A DNA stretch of 37,829 nucleotides from Bacteroidota bacterium (GCA_027593035.1 JAQCJQ010000011.1:1-37829); one strand, 5' to 3'; counted from the stretch's first letter, positions 8,654 through 17,776 are shown. The notes: generated from the letters alone by a model not told the origin. Made by a program: numbers and translations.

Positions 8654-8905
8654 ATGGCTCACCACAAATCAGCACTCAAGCGGATTCGTTCAGATCGCAA
8701 GAAAGCGCTTCGGAATCGCTACTACCACAAAACGACTCGTAATGCGGTTCGCGCACTGCGTGCTACTACGGATCCTGAGAAGGCAGCAGAGATGTTGCCG
8801 ACTGTTAGCGCCATGCTGGATAAGTTGGCGAAGAACAACGTGATCCACAAAAACAAAGCATCCAACCTCAAATCAAGCCTTGCCGTTTACATAGCAAAGC
8901 TCTGA
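8654..8905 (+). CDS. rpsT: 30S ribosomal protein S20
   Basis: The 83-residue, Lys/Arg-rich protein begins [12 protein letters not shown], the usual start of S20, and keeps the family length and its helical pattern with KNKASNLKS near the C-terminus. S20 binds 16S rRNA early in small-subunit assembly. The gene is monocistronic here, with its own TAnnTTTG promoter and a strong terminator just downstream. A poorly conserved overlapping frame starting at 8583 is a shadow. Confidence 0.98.
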   Translation: MAHHKSALKRIRSDRKKALRNRYYHKTTRNAVRALRATTDPEKAAEMLPTVSAMLDKLAKNNVIHKNKASNLKSSLAVYIAKL

Positions 8906-8927
8906 TTGAATCGATATTTTAGGAACT

Positions 8928-8955
8928 AGCCCTCTGGAAACAGGGGGCTTTTTTT
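8928..8955 (+). terminator. rpsT intrinsic terminator
   Basis: A 9-bp stem AGCCCTCTG (8928-8936) pairs with CAGGGGGCT (8941-8949), with one G-U pair and a GAAA tetraloop. A run of seven T (8949-8955) follows. It ends rpsT transcription only 25 bases before the radC start. Confidence 0.9.
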
Positions 8956-8979
8956 GTTTCTTAAAATCTGGAAAAGTTG

Positions 8980-9648
8980 ATGGAAGAGAGGATTCGCCCA
9001 AGAGAACGGTTGTTGCGGGATGGTCCGCAAGCATTGTCCAATGCCGATTTGCTAGCCATTTTGATTGGGTCAGGACCTCGAGGAAGCTCGGCCATTGAGG
9101 TGGGCAAAGCCTTGCTGCAATTGGTGGAGAGTAATTTGAATGCCTTGGGACGCATCCCGGTTGAGGCCTACATGGAAATCCCTGGAATTGGCCTGGCGCG
9201 ATCGGTTCAAGTCGCTGCGGCATTGGAACTTGGTCGGAGACGACACCAAACCATTGGTCAATTGGATGGGCCTGGCTTCATTCGCGCTTCATCGGATATC
9301 CATCGCCGATTTGCCGTGCGATTATCGGATTTACCACACGAAGAGTTTTGGCTCGTTTTATTGCGACGGTCCAATGAAATCATTGCAGAACTCATGGTCA
9401 GTCGGGGGGGGTTGACCGGAACAGTTGCTGACCCCAAGGTCATCTTTGGAAAAGCATTGGCATTTCGTGCCGCAGCGATTGTTGCCGTTCACAATCACCC
9501 GTCTGGCAACATCCGTCCGAGTGAAGCGGATCGAAAGTTGACCAAGAATTTGAAACAAGCCGGAATGGTGTTGGATTGCCCACTCTTGGATCACGTCATT
9601 GTATCGCGGGAGCGCTACTTTAGCTTTGCTGACCAGGGCCTTCTTTAA
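8980..9648 (+). CDS. radC: RadC family JAB/MPN-domain protein
   Basis: The 222-residue protein has a helix-hairpin-helix-like N-terminal part (PGIGLARSVQ, about 68-77) and a C-terminal JAMM metalloprotease-like domain. The zinc-site motif is HNHPSGN (171-177) with Asp184 eleven residues after the second His. RadC was once linked to DNA repair, but its function is not established. The frame has a stop at 8962-8964, so only ATG 8980 or TTG 8977 can be the start. The protein therefore lacks most of the short leader many RadC proteins carry before the RPRERL motif. It begins just after the rpsT terminator. Confidence 0.93.
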   Translation: MEERIRPRERLLRDGPQALSNADLLAILIGSGPRGSSAIEVGKALLQLVESNLNALGRIPVEAYMEIPGIGLARSVQVAAALELGRRRHQTIGQLDGPGFIRASSDIHRRFAVRLSDLPHEEFWLVLLRRSNEIIAELMVSRGGLTGTVADPKVIFGKALAFRAAAIVAVHNHPSGNIRPSEADRKLTKNLKQAGMVLDCPLLDHVIVSRERYFSFADQGLL

Positions 9649-9682
9649 ACAACACTTTGACGCTTGAAGCGTTTCTCTTGAG

Positions 9683-10789
9683 ATGAAAACTTTGCTGACC
9701 GTTATTGGGGCGCGACCACAATGGATCAAAGCGTCGGCCATGAGCCGCGTTTTGCAGCGTGCTGAGCATGGTATGCAAGAGCACGTGGTGCACACAGGTC
9801 AGCATGTTTCACAAGAGATGTCTGGAATCTTTTTTGAAGAGTTGGGCATGAAAGCCCCCGATACCCAATTGGAAGTGGAATTCGATCCCGCTCGTCGCAT
9901 GGGTCAAATGATGCAGGGGATAGCGGCGTCCATTTCTCAGGTCAAGCCGGATGCCGTGCTCGTATATGGGGATACCGATTCTACGTTGGCTGGTGCATGG
10001 GCTGCGTCAAGAGCGGGTGTTCCATTGATCCACATGGAAGCGGGATTGCGTTCTTTTGACCGTGCCATGCCTGAAGAAATCAATCGGATCCTTACGGATC
10101 AACTGAGTGCTGTTTTGTTGTGTCCTTCGGAAGCGGCGGTCAGTCAGCTGCGCAAGGAAGGTATTTTCACAAATTGCCGTCCAGGTGTTTTGGTGCAAGC
10201 CGCCGGGGATTTGATGTTGGATACGGCCTGTTGGATTGGCGGCGAGCCTGTGTCGCGCGTTTCCAATGGCAATAAGGTTTTATTGACCTTGCACCGACCA
10301 TCCAATGTGGATGACATGGATCGGCTTCGTTTGTGGATGGAAGCGATTAGAGACACCATCTGTCAGCAGGGGCTTGTGGTGATTTTCCCGGTGCATCCTC
10401 GCACAGCCGTAGCACTTCAAAAGGCTTATGGATTCGAATGGGATCTCATTCTGAAAGATTGGGGCATCCACGTGCAACGGCCTGCGGGGTATGTCCAAAT
10501 GATGGAGTGGCTGAATGAAGTCAATGCTGTTTGGACGGATTCAGGCGGGGTGCAGAAGGAGGCCTTTTTCAGGCATCGACCGGCCTTGGTGCTCAGAGAT
10601 ACGACGGAGTGGACGGAGTTGTTGGATGTGGGTGCTGCGGTATTAAGTCCAGAGCCAAAGGGATTGATGAGGCGAAATGCGGATCTCATGGCACGGGATT
10701 TCTCGCAGGTATTTGAAACGAATTTGTTCGGTGATGGGCACGCCGCTGAACACATTGCAGCAGCATTGCAGGCATGGTTCCAAAAGTAA
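9683..10789 (+). CDS. wecB: UDP-N-acetylglucosamine 2-epimerase (non-hydrolysing)
   Basis: The 368-residue enzyme interconverts UDP-GlcNAc and UDP-ManNAc, supplying ManNAc units for surface polysaccharide. It has the family N-terminus GARPQWIKA (9-17), HTGQH (37-41), YGDTDS (95-100), HMEAGLRS (117-124), PEEINR (130-135) and LHRPSN (203-208). Asp97, Glu119, Glu132 and His204 line up with the catalytic residues of E. coli WecB. DSGGVQKE near the C-terminus forms the UDP-binding loop. Its last 16 bases overlap the next gene, a deacetylase-like protein, so the two are probably translated from one mRNA. No wzx, glycosyltransferase or wecC neighbours are present, so its polysaccharide is not identified. 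Confidence 0.95.
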   Translation: MKTLLTVIGARPQWIKASAMSRVLQRAEHGMQEHVVHTGQHVSQEMSGIFFEELGMKAPDTQLEVEFDPARRMGQMMQGIAASISQVKPDAVLVYGDTDSTLAGAWAASRAGVPLIHMEAGLRSFDRAMPEEINRILTDQLSAVLLCPSEAAVSQLRKEGIFTNCRPGVLVQAAGDLMLDTACWIGGEPVSRVSNGNKVLLTLHRPSNVDDMDRLRLWMEAIRDTICQQGLVVIFPVHPRTAVALQKAYGFEWDLILKDWGIHVQRPAGYVQMMEWLNEVNAVWTDSGGVQKEAFFRHRPALVLRDTTEWTELLDVGAAVLSPEPKGLMRRNADLMARDFSQVFETNLFGDGHAAEHIAAALQAWFQK

Positions 10790-12156
10790 AAATTTGGTCG
10801 AGTCGGCTCGATGAAGCTGTCACGGAAAGACACCGTTATGCTGCTTATGTGGCGTTTGAGGCCATTCTTGGGTGGGAGTTCGAATGGTGTTTGAAGACCG
10901 AATGGAATGGGAGTGAAGGCGCGCTAATGCTTCAGTATGGCGGTTTAAAATCAGATGTCCCGCCCGGAGTCCTCTGGATTCCGGATGCGGGCTTGCTTCA
11001 CTCTTCTGGATGGGATTCTTTGGATTGGATTTGGTCCGATGCGTCCCTGACGCCCGGCCACATTCGCTTGCCATTTGGTGTGAAATTGGATGGTCAAGAG
11101 GGGGCCGAATCGGATTGGTTGAGCTGGGTTTTTTGGATGGCCAGTAGGATGGAAGAATGCGCTCCGAATCACAACGATTTGCGGGATGAACTGGGTCGCT
11201 TCAAGGGCACGGAGTCATGGGCGCATCAGGAAGGTTGGCTTCAGCACCCCATTTTGGAGAAATGTGTCCGGGCATGGGCCCAACAGGTGGCTCCGACCTT
11301 GCCCATTCCAGGGGGGTATCGCGTGCAACCCACCATTGATGTAGACAGTGCTTTTGCCTACCGGCACAAGGGACTGAAATTAACACTGGGGGCGGCAGTG
11401 AACGATTTAATTCGGGGAAGGTGGTATCGCTTCGCAGAGCGACCTTTGGTGTTGCTCGGATGGAAACAGGACCCTTATGATACCTACCAGTGGCTCGAGA
11501 AAGCGCATGAAAAGGCTGGGCTTCGGGCACAGTATTTCTTCTTGCTTTCCAATCGAGGAAAACGGGATCGTGGCGTGCCATGGCACGCTCCCAAACTGCA
11601 ACAAGGCATCCGCGGATTGAGTGCATCCGCTGATCTGGGCATTCACCCCGGATTTTCAGCGCATGATGCAATAGATGATGCGGCCATGCAAGAAGAAATC
11701 GGACGGCTTTCCGGAATCCTGGAAGCGCCAATTGAGCGCAGCCGACAGCATTATTTACTTCAGCGCTTTCCCCTGTCATGGCGTCGATTGGAACGCCTGG
11801 GAATCAAGGCGGACCATTCGTTGGGTTACGCTGACGTGGTGGGTTTTCGAGCGGGCATGTCTCGGCCATTTCGAGCATACGATATCGGAGAGGAACGCAT
11901 AATGGATCTTGTGCTGCATCCCATTGCGGCAATGGACGCCACGCTGATGCGTTATTTGAAGTTGAGTCCGAAAGGAGCGCTGCAGGTCATTCGGCAACTG
12001 TCATCCAATGTCCGGGAAGTCGAGGGCGTGCTGGTGCTGTTATGGCACAACGAGTCGGTCAGCGATCGTTGGCAATGGAAGGGGTGGAAGGTATTTTACC
12101 AAGAAGTGTTAGCGGTGGTGGTTCTCGAAAAGAATGGAATTACCTTGGAATCATGA
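10774..12156 (+). CDS. Polysaccharide deacetylase-like protein
   Basis: The 460-residue protein resembles the long Bacteroidota polysaccharide-deacetylase-like family. About 180 residues of unassigned N-terminal sequence precede a NodB-like core. The core opens with PTIDVDSAF (186-194), in the position of the TFDDG metal/catalytic motif, and continues with GIHPGFSAHD (289-298), in the position of the HxxxH motif. The spacing between the two His (291 and 297) is wider than in classical NodB proteins, so activity is not assured. No signal peptide is evident, so it may act in the cytosol. It overlaps wecB by 16 bases and the upp start by 4 bases (ATGA). Coupling to wecB suggests work on an N-acetylated sugar or polysaccharide. 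Confidence 0.75.
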   Translation: MVPKVKIWSSRLDEAVTERHRYAAYVAFEAILGWEFEWCLKTEWNGSEGALMLQYGGLKSDVPPGVLWIPDAGLLHSSGWDSLDWIWSDASLTPGHIRLPFGVKLDGQEGAESDWLSWVFWMASRMEECAPNHNDLRDELGRFKGTESWAHQEGWLQHPILEKCVRAWAQQVAPTLPIPGGYRVQPTIDVDSAFAYRHKGLKLTLGAAVNDLIRGRWYRFAERPLVLLGWKQDPYDTYQWLEKAHEKAGLRAQYFFLLSNRGKRDRGVPWHAPKLQQGIRGLSASADLGIHPGFSAHDAIDDAAMQEEIGRLSGILEAPIERSRQHYLLQRFPLSWRRLERLGIKADHSLGYADVVGFRAGMSRPFRAYDIGEERIMDLVLHPIAAMDATLMRYLKLSPKGALQVIRQLSSNVREVEGVLVLLWHNESVSDRWQWKGWKVFYQEVLAVVVLEKNGITLES

Positions 12157-12803
12157 TCCACGAGTTGATTCAAACACCGAGCGTCGCCTGCACCTACCTG
12201 GCAGAAATGCGCGATGAAACGATCCAAAAAGATCGGATGCGGTTTCGATTGAACTTGGAACGATTGGGCGAGTGCATGGCGATCGAGCTATCCAAGCACT
12301 TGAATTATGCGGATCAATCCGTGACGACTTCATTGGGAAAAGCGACGGTGAATCAATTGGTTCACCAACCTGTATTAGCGACCATATTGCGGGCAGGACT
12401 GCCCATGCACCAGGGCATGCTGCGGATGTTGGATCATGCGGATGTAGCATTTGCAGCGGCCTATCGCCAGACCCAACCCGACGGGGATTTCACCATCGAA
12501 ATTGACTACATCAGCACGGGGTCCATTGAAGGCCGCACCCTGGTCTTGGTGGATCCCATGCTTGCTACGGGGGCATCGATGATCGGCGTCTATCGTCGAT
12601 TGCGTGCTTATGGAAATCCGGCATCCGTGCACATCGTTTCCGCCATCGCAAGTCGCCATGGCATCTCTGAAGTCGAACAGGCCATGCCGGCTGGAACACA
12701 CATTTGGACAGGAGCGATTGACGAAGAATTGACAACGAAGGGATACATCCTTCCAGGACTTGGCGATGCAGGAGATCTGGCTTTCGGTAGTAAAATCGGA
12801 TGA
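12153..12803 (+). CDS. upp: Uracil phosphoribosyltransferase
   Basis: The 216-residue enzyme salvages uracil with PRPP to make UMP. It contains the active-site segment ATILRAGLPMHQG (76-88), the PRPP loop VLVDPMLATGAS (131-142) and the uracil-binding C-terminal segment with LPGLGDAGDLAFG. The frame is open upstream to 12042, but that extension is the antisense-free remainder of the previous gene's 3' end. The ATG at 12153 overlaps the previous stop (ATGA) and gives the family-typical length. It also ends in an ATGA overlap with the next gene. Confidence 0.96.
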   Translation: MIHELIQTPSVACTYLAEMRDETIQKDRMRFRLNLERLGECMAIELSKHLNYADQSVTTSLGKATVNQLVHQPVLATILRAGLPMHQGMLRMLDHADVAFAAAYRQTQPDGDFTIEIDYISTGSIEGRTLVLVDPMLATGASMIGVYRRLRAYGNPASVHIVSAIASRHGISEVEQAMPAGTHIWTGAIDEELTTKGYILPGLGDAGDLAFGSKIG

Positions 12804-13246
12804 TCGGTCCCATTGAAACCTTGCTCTGGATGTTGGCTGCGGTGGTCAAATTTGTGTTGACTCCGCCGTTGATGGTAAGCCGGGGATTCGGTTGGGGAAT
12901 GACGGTCGCTACGTGTTCTGTTGGGGCAGCCTTCGGGGTATACCTTTTCTTCTATTTTGGGAAGCTAATTTTTGCCCAATGGAACGCATACAAGCGAAAG
13001 CGTACAACCAAGAAGCCCGTATTTACGCCAGGAAGACGTCGTTGGGTGCGTTTCCAAAGACGCTTTGGATTGTGGGGATTGTTGGTCATTTCGGGCCTGA
13101 TTTCCGTTCCCATTTCTGCGGTATTGGCCGCTAAATACCACCAAAAAGATGAACGGATGCCATGGCTATTGATGCTCGCATTTGTGATTTGGGCGGTGAT
13201 CTTGACGACCATTAGTTTTGTGATCGACACCAATTGGGCAGAATAA
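12800..13246 (+). CDS. Small multi-pass membrane protein, unknown function
   Basis: The 148-residue protein has an N-terminal amphipathic stretch and hydrophobic segments at about 33-57, 89-111 and 120-141. A strongly basic cytoplasmic loop (KRKRTTKKP ... GRRRWVRFQRR, about 64-88) sits between the first and second. I do not recognise a named family. Its start overlaps the upp stop by 4 bases and the HAD gene follows after 7 bases, so it is expressed with nucleotide-salvage genes, but this gives no direct function. Confidence 0.75.
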   Translation: MIGPIETLLWMLAAVVKFVLTPPLMVSRGFGWGMTVATCSVGAAFGVYLFFYFGKLIFAQWNAYKRKRTTKKPVFTPGRRRWVRFQRRFGLWGLLVISGLISVPISAVLAAKYHQKDERMPWLLMLAFVIWAVILTTISFVIDTNWAE

Positions 13247-13253
13247 TTAGGGC

Positions 13254-13991
13254 ATGGAAGGACATCAGCAACCGTCGGATTTGTTTTTTGATTTGGACCG
13301 TACGCTGTGGGATTTTGACCGCAATTCTCGAGAGGCTTTGCAGGAAATATTTGCGGAGTTGGCGACTCCGCTACTCCCAAAGTCCTTGACGGCTCATGAT
13401 TTCATAGCGGTTTATGAAGTGGAAAATGAAAAGTGCTGGCGCCTTTACCGCGAAGGAAAGCTCACGCAGTCTGAGTTGCGTCCGCTCCGGTTCAAGCGCT
13501 CTATGGAAGGGTTGGGTATCCCAGTTTTTGATGGCATGGAGGCTTTGGCGGATTCCATGGGAGAGGCCTATGTGCAGCGCGCTCCTTACCGTACAGCGTT
13601 GATTTCTGATGCCATCGAAGTGGTGCAGACGCTAAAAGAACGTGGACATCGGATGTTCATCTTAACCAACGGATTTGAGGAAGTTCAGCACATCAAAATG
13701 AAAAAATCCGGACTCGAGCCATTTTTTGATGCGGTATTTACCAGCGATGCCTTGGGGTACAAAAAGCCCCATCCCGAAACCTTCAACCAATGTTTGATCC
13801 GGACTGACTCCCAGCCGAATCACGCTGTGATGATCGGGGATGACTTGGAATGTGATGTGGTTGGCGCGTTGAATTGCGGTTGGAGGCAGGTTCATTTCAA
13901 TCCGAATGGAGAACGTCATGGCCAGCAAATCTGGCGCACGGTGACGACATTGAAAGCCCTCTTGGATTTGCCATTGATGAATCCCCGGTAG
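13254..13991 (+). CDS. YjjG-family HAD pyrimidine nucleotidase
   Basis: The 245-residue HAD-superfamily hydrolase has motif I FFDLDRT with nucleophile Asp13 and acid/base Asp15, motif II ILTNG, motif III Lys in GYKKPHPE, and motif IV IGDDLECD. The cap pattern and overall length fit the YjjG/YfnB group, which dephosphorylates non-canonical pyrimidine nucleoside monophosphates. Position two genes after upp supports a pyrimidine-related role. A - strand frame over the same bases is a shadow. Confidence 0.88.
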   Translation: MEGHQQPSDLFFDLDRTLWDFDRNSREALQEIFAELATPLLPKSLTAHDFIAVYEVENEKCWRLYREGKLTQSELRPLRFKRSMEGLGIPVFDGMEALADSMGEAYVQRAPYRTALISDAIEVVQTLKERGHRMFILTNGFEEVQHIKMKKSGLEPFFDAVFTSDALGYKKPHPETFNQCLIRTDSQPNHAVMIGDDLECDVVGALNCGWRQVHFNPNGERHGQQIWRTVTTLKALLDLPLMNPR

Positions 13992-14051
13992 GCGACGTGG
14001 TTGGAATCATCGACTATTTACTGCGTACCTTCGAGATTCAAGACAACCACC

Positions 14052-14378
14052 ATGGCCCAGGAAGATCCTACTCAAAAGAAAAAGCTCAACATTGATTTGC
14101 CTGAAGACCAGGCTCAGGGCACGTATTCAAATTTGGCTGTCATCACGCACAGCCCTGTTGAATTTGTTGTGGACTTCGCGCAGGTGATGCCCGGCATGCC
14201 CAAAGCGCAAGTTCGAAGCCGGATCATTTTGGCTCCCCATCATGCCAAGCGTTTGTTGCAGGCGTTGAATGAGAACGTGCAGCGGTTTGAGAGCCAGCAT
14301 GGGACCATTCAACCATTGAAAGGCAGTTCTGACGCCTCCTTGCCGTTGACCTTCAGTGGTCCTCAAGGAGAAGCTTGA
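14052..14378 (+). CDS. DUF3467 domain protein
   Basis: The 108-residue protein matches the short DUF3467 family found in Bacteroidota: NLAVITHSPVEFVVDF, a MPGMPKAQVRSRI strand, and HAKRLLQALNENV before a variable tail. The function is unknown. The ATG at 14052 (MAQEDPTQ) is preferred over the open upstream extension to 14001, which is not family-like. It ends seven bases from the convergent dihydroorotase homologue. Confidence 0.85.
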   Translation: MAQEDPTQKKKLNIDLPEDQAQGTYSNLAVITHSPVEFVVDFAQVMPGMPKAQVRSRIILAPHHAKRLLQALNENVQRFESQHGTIQPLKGSSDASLPLTFSGPQGEA

Positions 14379-14385
14379 AGTGACG

Positions 14386-15690
14386 TTAGACCGTTCGTAG
14401 AAAAGAACCGCGGGCTGTAATCACGCCCAAAGGTTGGCCCTGCAGTGCACCGGATTTCCAACGCTTCCCAGCCAATTGTTGTTCTCCAACGGTGTTGGCT
14501 CCCTTTGAGACGTGCGATGATGTCCATGCTTGCTGGTCATGGAACCATGTCAAGTCCACAGCCGCTCCAACTTCAATGCGGACAGCTGGCCAACCAAAAG
14601 CTTCCCTTGGTCCGACCGTCAAACTCCGGACGACCGCGTCAACAGCCTTCGCGGCGGAGGATGCTTCGCTCAGAGCAGTGAAGCCTTCAGCGAATAGCGA
14701 TTCAATTCCAACCATTCCAGTCGGGGAAAGGGCAAATTCAACATCGTGGTGCTCCAGGTCTTGGGGCCGATGATCGGACACCAAGATGTCAATGGTTCCG
14801 TCAAGGATTCCTTGGCAAAGCGCTTTTCTGTCCGCATTGGATCGAAAAGGAGGGGATACACGCAACGTTCCATCAAAGGAGCTTAAATCCTCATCGATGA
14901 AAATCAGGTGATGGGCTGTCGTTCCACACGTCACTTGCAAGCCTTCTTTTTTCGCGGATCGAACGAGCTGCACTGCTTCTGCCGTGCTCAGAATGGAAAA
15001 ATGCAATCGCCCCCCAGCATATCGAAGAATTTCCAAATCGCGCTGGACGCGCATGATTTCAGAGCTGCCGGGATTTCCGGTCACTCCCATGCGGGTGCTT
15101 GTGATACCTTCATGCATCAATGCGTCGGAACTCAATCCGTGATCCAATGGGCAGGTAATCACCGGTAGATTGATGGATTCACTGTATTCCAAGGCTCTGC
15201 GCAGCATTTCGGTGCGGTCGATGGGCCGGTCGTCTGAAAATCCAGCGGCTCCGCTTTGGCTCAAATCATGCAATTCCGCCAATTGATCACCCAAACGTCC
15301 TTGTGAAATGCAGGCCAGAGGATGGGCATGGCACGGTGAATCAGCACTGCGTTTCAAGATGTAGTGGATGGCTGATTTGTGGTCCGGAGGGGGCTGCGTT
15401 CCTGAATTCAGCACGACGTGGCCAAATCCACCGCTGAGCGCCGCTTGCAGGCCGTTTTCAAGTCCCTCATTGGGTTCATGCCCTGGATCGCAAAAGTCAG
15501 CTTGACCATCAATCCAGCTCGCTGAAATGGCACTCCCAGGTTGATCCCAGATCTGTGTTTTGGATGGGGCCTCAATCTGCTCTGAGATTTCAGCAATCGC
15601 ACCCGATTGGATCAGCACATCACGCACAGCACCGTGGTGCGGTCCATTGGGGTCAATAATCCTTACGGATTTCAGGAGGATCGTTTCCAT
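14386..15690 (-). CDS. Dihydroorotase homologue with degenerate metal site
   Basis: The 434-residue amidohydrolase-fold protein aligns with type I dihydroorotases along its length. In the active enzymes the first metal motif is DxHxHFRxPG; here it is DGQADFCDPG (61-70), so both His are lost. The usual HAED segment is replaced by TCPLDHG (179-185), and the HIxHLST segment by HFSILST (230-236), losing another ligand His. TTAHH (257-261) and SDHRP (305-309) remain. It may be a catalytically inactive PyrC paralogue, as known for the pyrC-prime proteins that support aspartate transcarbamoylase assembly in pseudomonads, or a divergent enzyme. The ATG at 15690 (METILLKSVRI) fits the family start. 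Its first 19 bases overlap the end of the BatA-like gene upstream. Confidence 0.85.
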   Translation of the reverse strand: METILLKSVRIIDPNGPHHGAVRDVLIQSGAIAEISEQIEAPSKTQIWDQPGSAISASWIDGQADFCDPGHEPNEGLENGLQAALSGGFGHVVLNSGTQPPPDHKSAIHYILKRSADSPCHAHPLACISQGRLGDQLAELHDLSQSGAAGFSDDRPIDRTEMLRRALEYSESINLPVITCPLDHGLSSDALMHEGITSTRMGVTGNPGSSEIMRVQRDLEILRYAGGRLHFSILSTAEAVQLVRSAKKEGLQVTCGTTAHHLIFIDEDLSSFDGTLRVSPPFRSNADRKALCQGILDGTIDILVSDHRPQDLEHHDVEFALSPTGMVGIESLFAEGFTALSEASSAAKAVDAVVRSLTVGPREAFGWPAVRIEVGAAVDLTWFHDQQAWTSSHVSKGANTVGEQQLAGKRWKSGALQGQPLGVITARGSFLRTV

Positions 15691-17762
15691 GAGCGTAACA
15701 AGAATGATTCTGCAAATAAGGCAATAAGTGCGAGGAGAATGAAAAGAAACCACAGGGGCGTTCCTTTTTCCAAGCGGTCAATGACCTGGGTCAATCCGGC
15801 CGCAGAGGTTGGCAATACATCCACATGCGACCAACCCCATTCAGCCCATTGTGCTTGAAAGGAGGCCACGGAAAAAGCAATATGATCAGATTCTTTTCGG
15901 TCTTGGTTGATGCCAATGGTCGCCACTGGTTTCTTTGAAAAATCGATCTGGTAATGTCCAGGGTCGAGTGCTAGACTTCCAATTTGAAGGGAAGTTCGGC
16001 CTTGAATGAAGCGGGCTTCAGGAAGCCAATTTTGAGCGATCATCGGATCGCTTTCGGTTCCTTGTGCATCCGAGATGGGCCCCATGAGTTGCACGGACTC
16101 CAAGTCTTCGGGTGATGCTGTAATGGAAATGGGAAGGGTTTGTCCAATGACACCCCAAAGGATGGGTGTCGCTTTGGCCTGTTCTGCCATGCGCAGAAGG
16201 AGCGGTACCCACAAGGCATGCCGCGTCAAGTTGGAGCAGGAAGGGTCTGGGCTTGTAGCGAGGAAATAGGCGGTTCCTTGTCCCCAAGCGAGTCGCGAGA
16301 AAAACGGGTGTCCAAGCAAGGTGGAGGCCAAGACTTCTTCCCGCGCGGTCGTTTTTCGCTGCCACAAGGCTGAAATTGTTGGTAAATTCAGGCGTTCAGG
16401 CTGCTCATCGAAGACTCCCGCGAAAAAGGGGTGATTCGTTTGCAGCTCAGCGACCCGGTCCGATGCAGCAACCCAGGAACCTTTGCTCTCCGCACCCATG
16501 GCCTCAAAAAACGAGGTATTGGAGGACGCGCGGTCAGGCATGTAACAAACCGATCCACCCTGCTTGATAAATGTGGCAAGGGTTTGGATGAGTCCAGAAG
16601 AAGGCGAGGCGACACCGGACACGAGCACCAGATGCTCTTGGGTGATTTGTTGCGGCGTCCATGTTGCCGATGTGCTGAGTCGATAGAGGTTGTCAGTCGA
16701 TTGGAATACGCGAGCGATGGCCTGAGCGGACTTGCCGTTCGGATCGTCCGTGATGTGCAACACGCGTATTTCATCGCGGACTTCGTACCCGAAATACAGG
16801 TCATCATCAAATTGAATGGGAGCGTCCTCAATGGCAATGCGTCCTCGTTGCAATCCTGCTAGGCCATGGGTGAAACGCAAAGCGGTGTCCGTGGCCAGTC
16901 CAGGGATGAGATTGAAGGTACCTGCTGCAACCCGTTCGCCCTGTATGTTGAGATGCATGGGCAAGCCTTCGACGGCTTGCTTGGCGTTGTGACGTACTCG
17001 AATGCGCAACGATGCCGGCCGTCCGGCGAGTTGAAGCGGCTCTTCAAACCAAATGGAATCCACCCAGATGTTGGGAGCTGTGCTGGCAAATTCAGGAATG
17101 AAATGCCACCGAGCGTTGGTGTCGGCAGCGGTCGATTCCGGTTCAAATCGATGCGTGGACTCTTGCAAGTCTGAAAACAGATAGGCCACTCGTTTTCGGA
17201 GCGGTTCTTTTTCCAATTGACCAGCCATCCGCTTCATCACGGCTTCCACCGGTCGCACTACGGGACTGGTTTCAATTTCGACCAACCGTTCCATGGCCTG
17301 GTCTTGCGTTAAGAAGATTTGATCCCGGCCTGAAAAATCATTGGTGACGATTTGGAAGCGGTCTGTGGGTTCAAATTGCTCAACCACCACAGCGGCTTTG
17401 TTTTGAGCGGATTGAAGCAATTGCCCATCTTCTCCAAGTGCCTGCATGGAAAAGCTGTTGTCGACATAAATGGCAATGGCGTGCCCTGAGACGGAGTCTT
17501 CCCCTGTTCCAAGTTCATCCTCTGGTGGAAAGAATGGCTGGGCAAAGGCCAAGATGATCCCAGCCATTCCAAGCAGGCGGAGCAGGAGAATCAACCATTG
17601 TCTGATTTGCTGCATCGCCTTGGTTTCTCGCTTGACCTCATTCAAAAAGGCCACCTGGGAAAAGGCGACTTTTCGAAATCGTCGGAAATGCAGAAGGTGA
17701 ACAGCTATTGGAATAGCGAGTGCAGTGAGAGCCCAAAGTATTTCTGGATGCACAAATTCCAT
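15672..17762 (-). CDS. BatA-domain / VWA membrane protein
   Basis: The 696-residue protein starts with the BatA N-terminal double membrane-segment domain (MEFVHPEILWAL ... HLLHFRR, 1-27, and a second segment around 53-76). A von Willebrand factor A-like domain follows, with a MIDAS motif D101-N-S103-F-S105. A long extracytoplasmic region leads to a C-terminal membrane segment near residue 670-690. Such proteins are widespread in Bacteroidota and relate to the Bat aerotolerance family, but the exact role is not known. The ATG at 17762 gives the family start; the longer open frame to 17870 does not. A TAAATTTG box lies five bases upstream of this ATG. Confidence 0.88.
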   Translation of the reverse strand: MEFVHPEILWALTALAIPIAVHLLHFRRFRKVAFSQVAFLNEVKRETKAMQQIRQWLILLLRLLGMAGIILAFAQPFFPPEDELGTGEDSVSGHAIAIYVDNSFSMQALGEDGQLLQSAQNKAAVVVEQFEPTDRFQIVTNDFSGRDQIFLTQDQAMERLVEIETSPVVRPVEAVMKRMAGQLEKEPLRKRVAYLFSDLQESTHRFEPESTAADTNARWHFIPEFASTAPNIWVDSIWFEEPLQLAGRPASLRIRVRHNAKQAVEGLPMHLNIQGERVAAGTFNLIPGLATDTALRFTHGLAGLQRGRIAIEDAPIQFDDDLYFGYEVRDEIRVLHITDDPNGKSAQAIARVFQSTDNLYRLSTSATWTPQQITQEHLVLVSGVASPSSGLIQTLATFIKQGGSVCYMPDRASSNTSFFEAMGAESKGSWVAASDRVAELQTNHPFFAGVFDEQPERLNLPTISALWQRKTTAREEVLASTLLGHPFFSRLAWGQGTAYFLATSPDPSCSNLTRHALWVPLLLRMAEQAKATPILWGVIGQTLPISITASPEDLESVQLMGPISDAQGTESDPMIAQNWLPEARFIQGRTSLQIGSLALDPGHYQIDFSKKPVATIGINQDRKESDHIAFSVASFQAQWAEWGWSHVDVLPTSAAGLTQVIDRLEKGTPLWFLFILLALIALFAESFLLRSWKRSS

Positions 17763-17768
17763 TCCGTG

Positions 17769-17776
17769 CAAATTTA
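17769..17776 (-). promoter_or_regulatory. -7 box of the BatA-like gene
   Basis: The - strand reads TAAATTTG, a perfect TAnnTTTG match, then five bases to the ATG at 17762. No good TTG element was seen at the -33 position. If used, the mRNA would be almost or fully leaderless. Confidence 0.5.

Noticed and set aside
12042-12152. N-terminal extension of upp
   Set aside because: It overlaps the end of the deacetylase-like gene and is absent from UPRTases; ATG 12153 with ATGA overlap gives the normal length.
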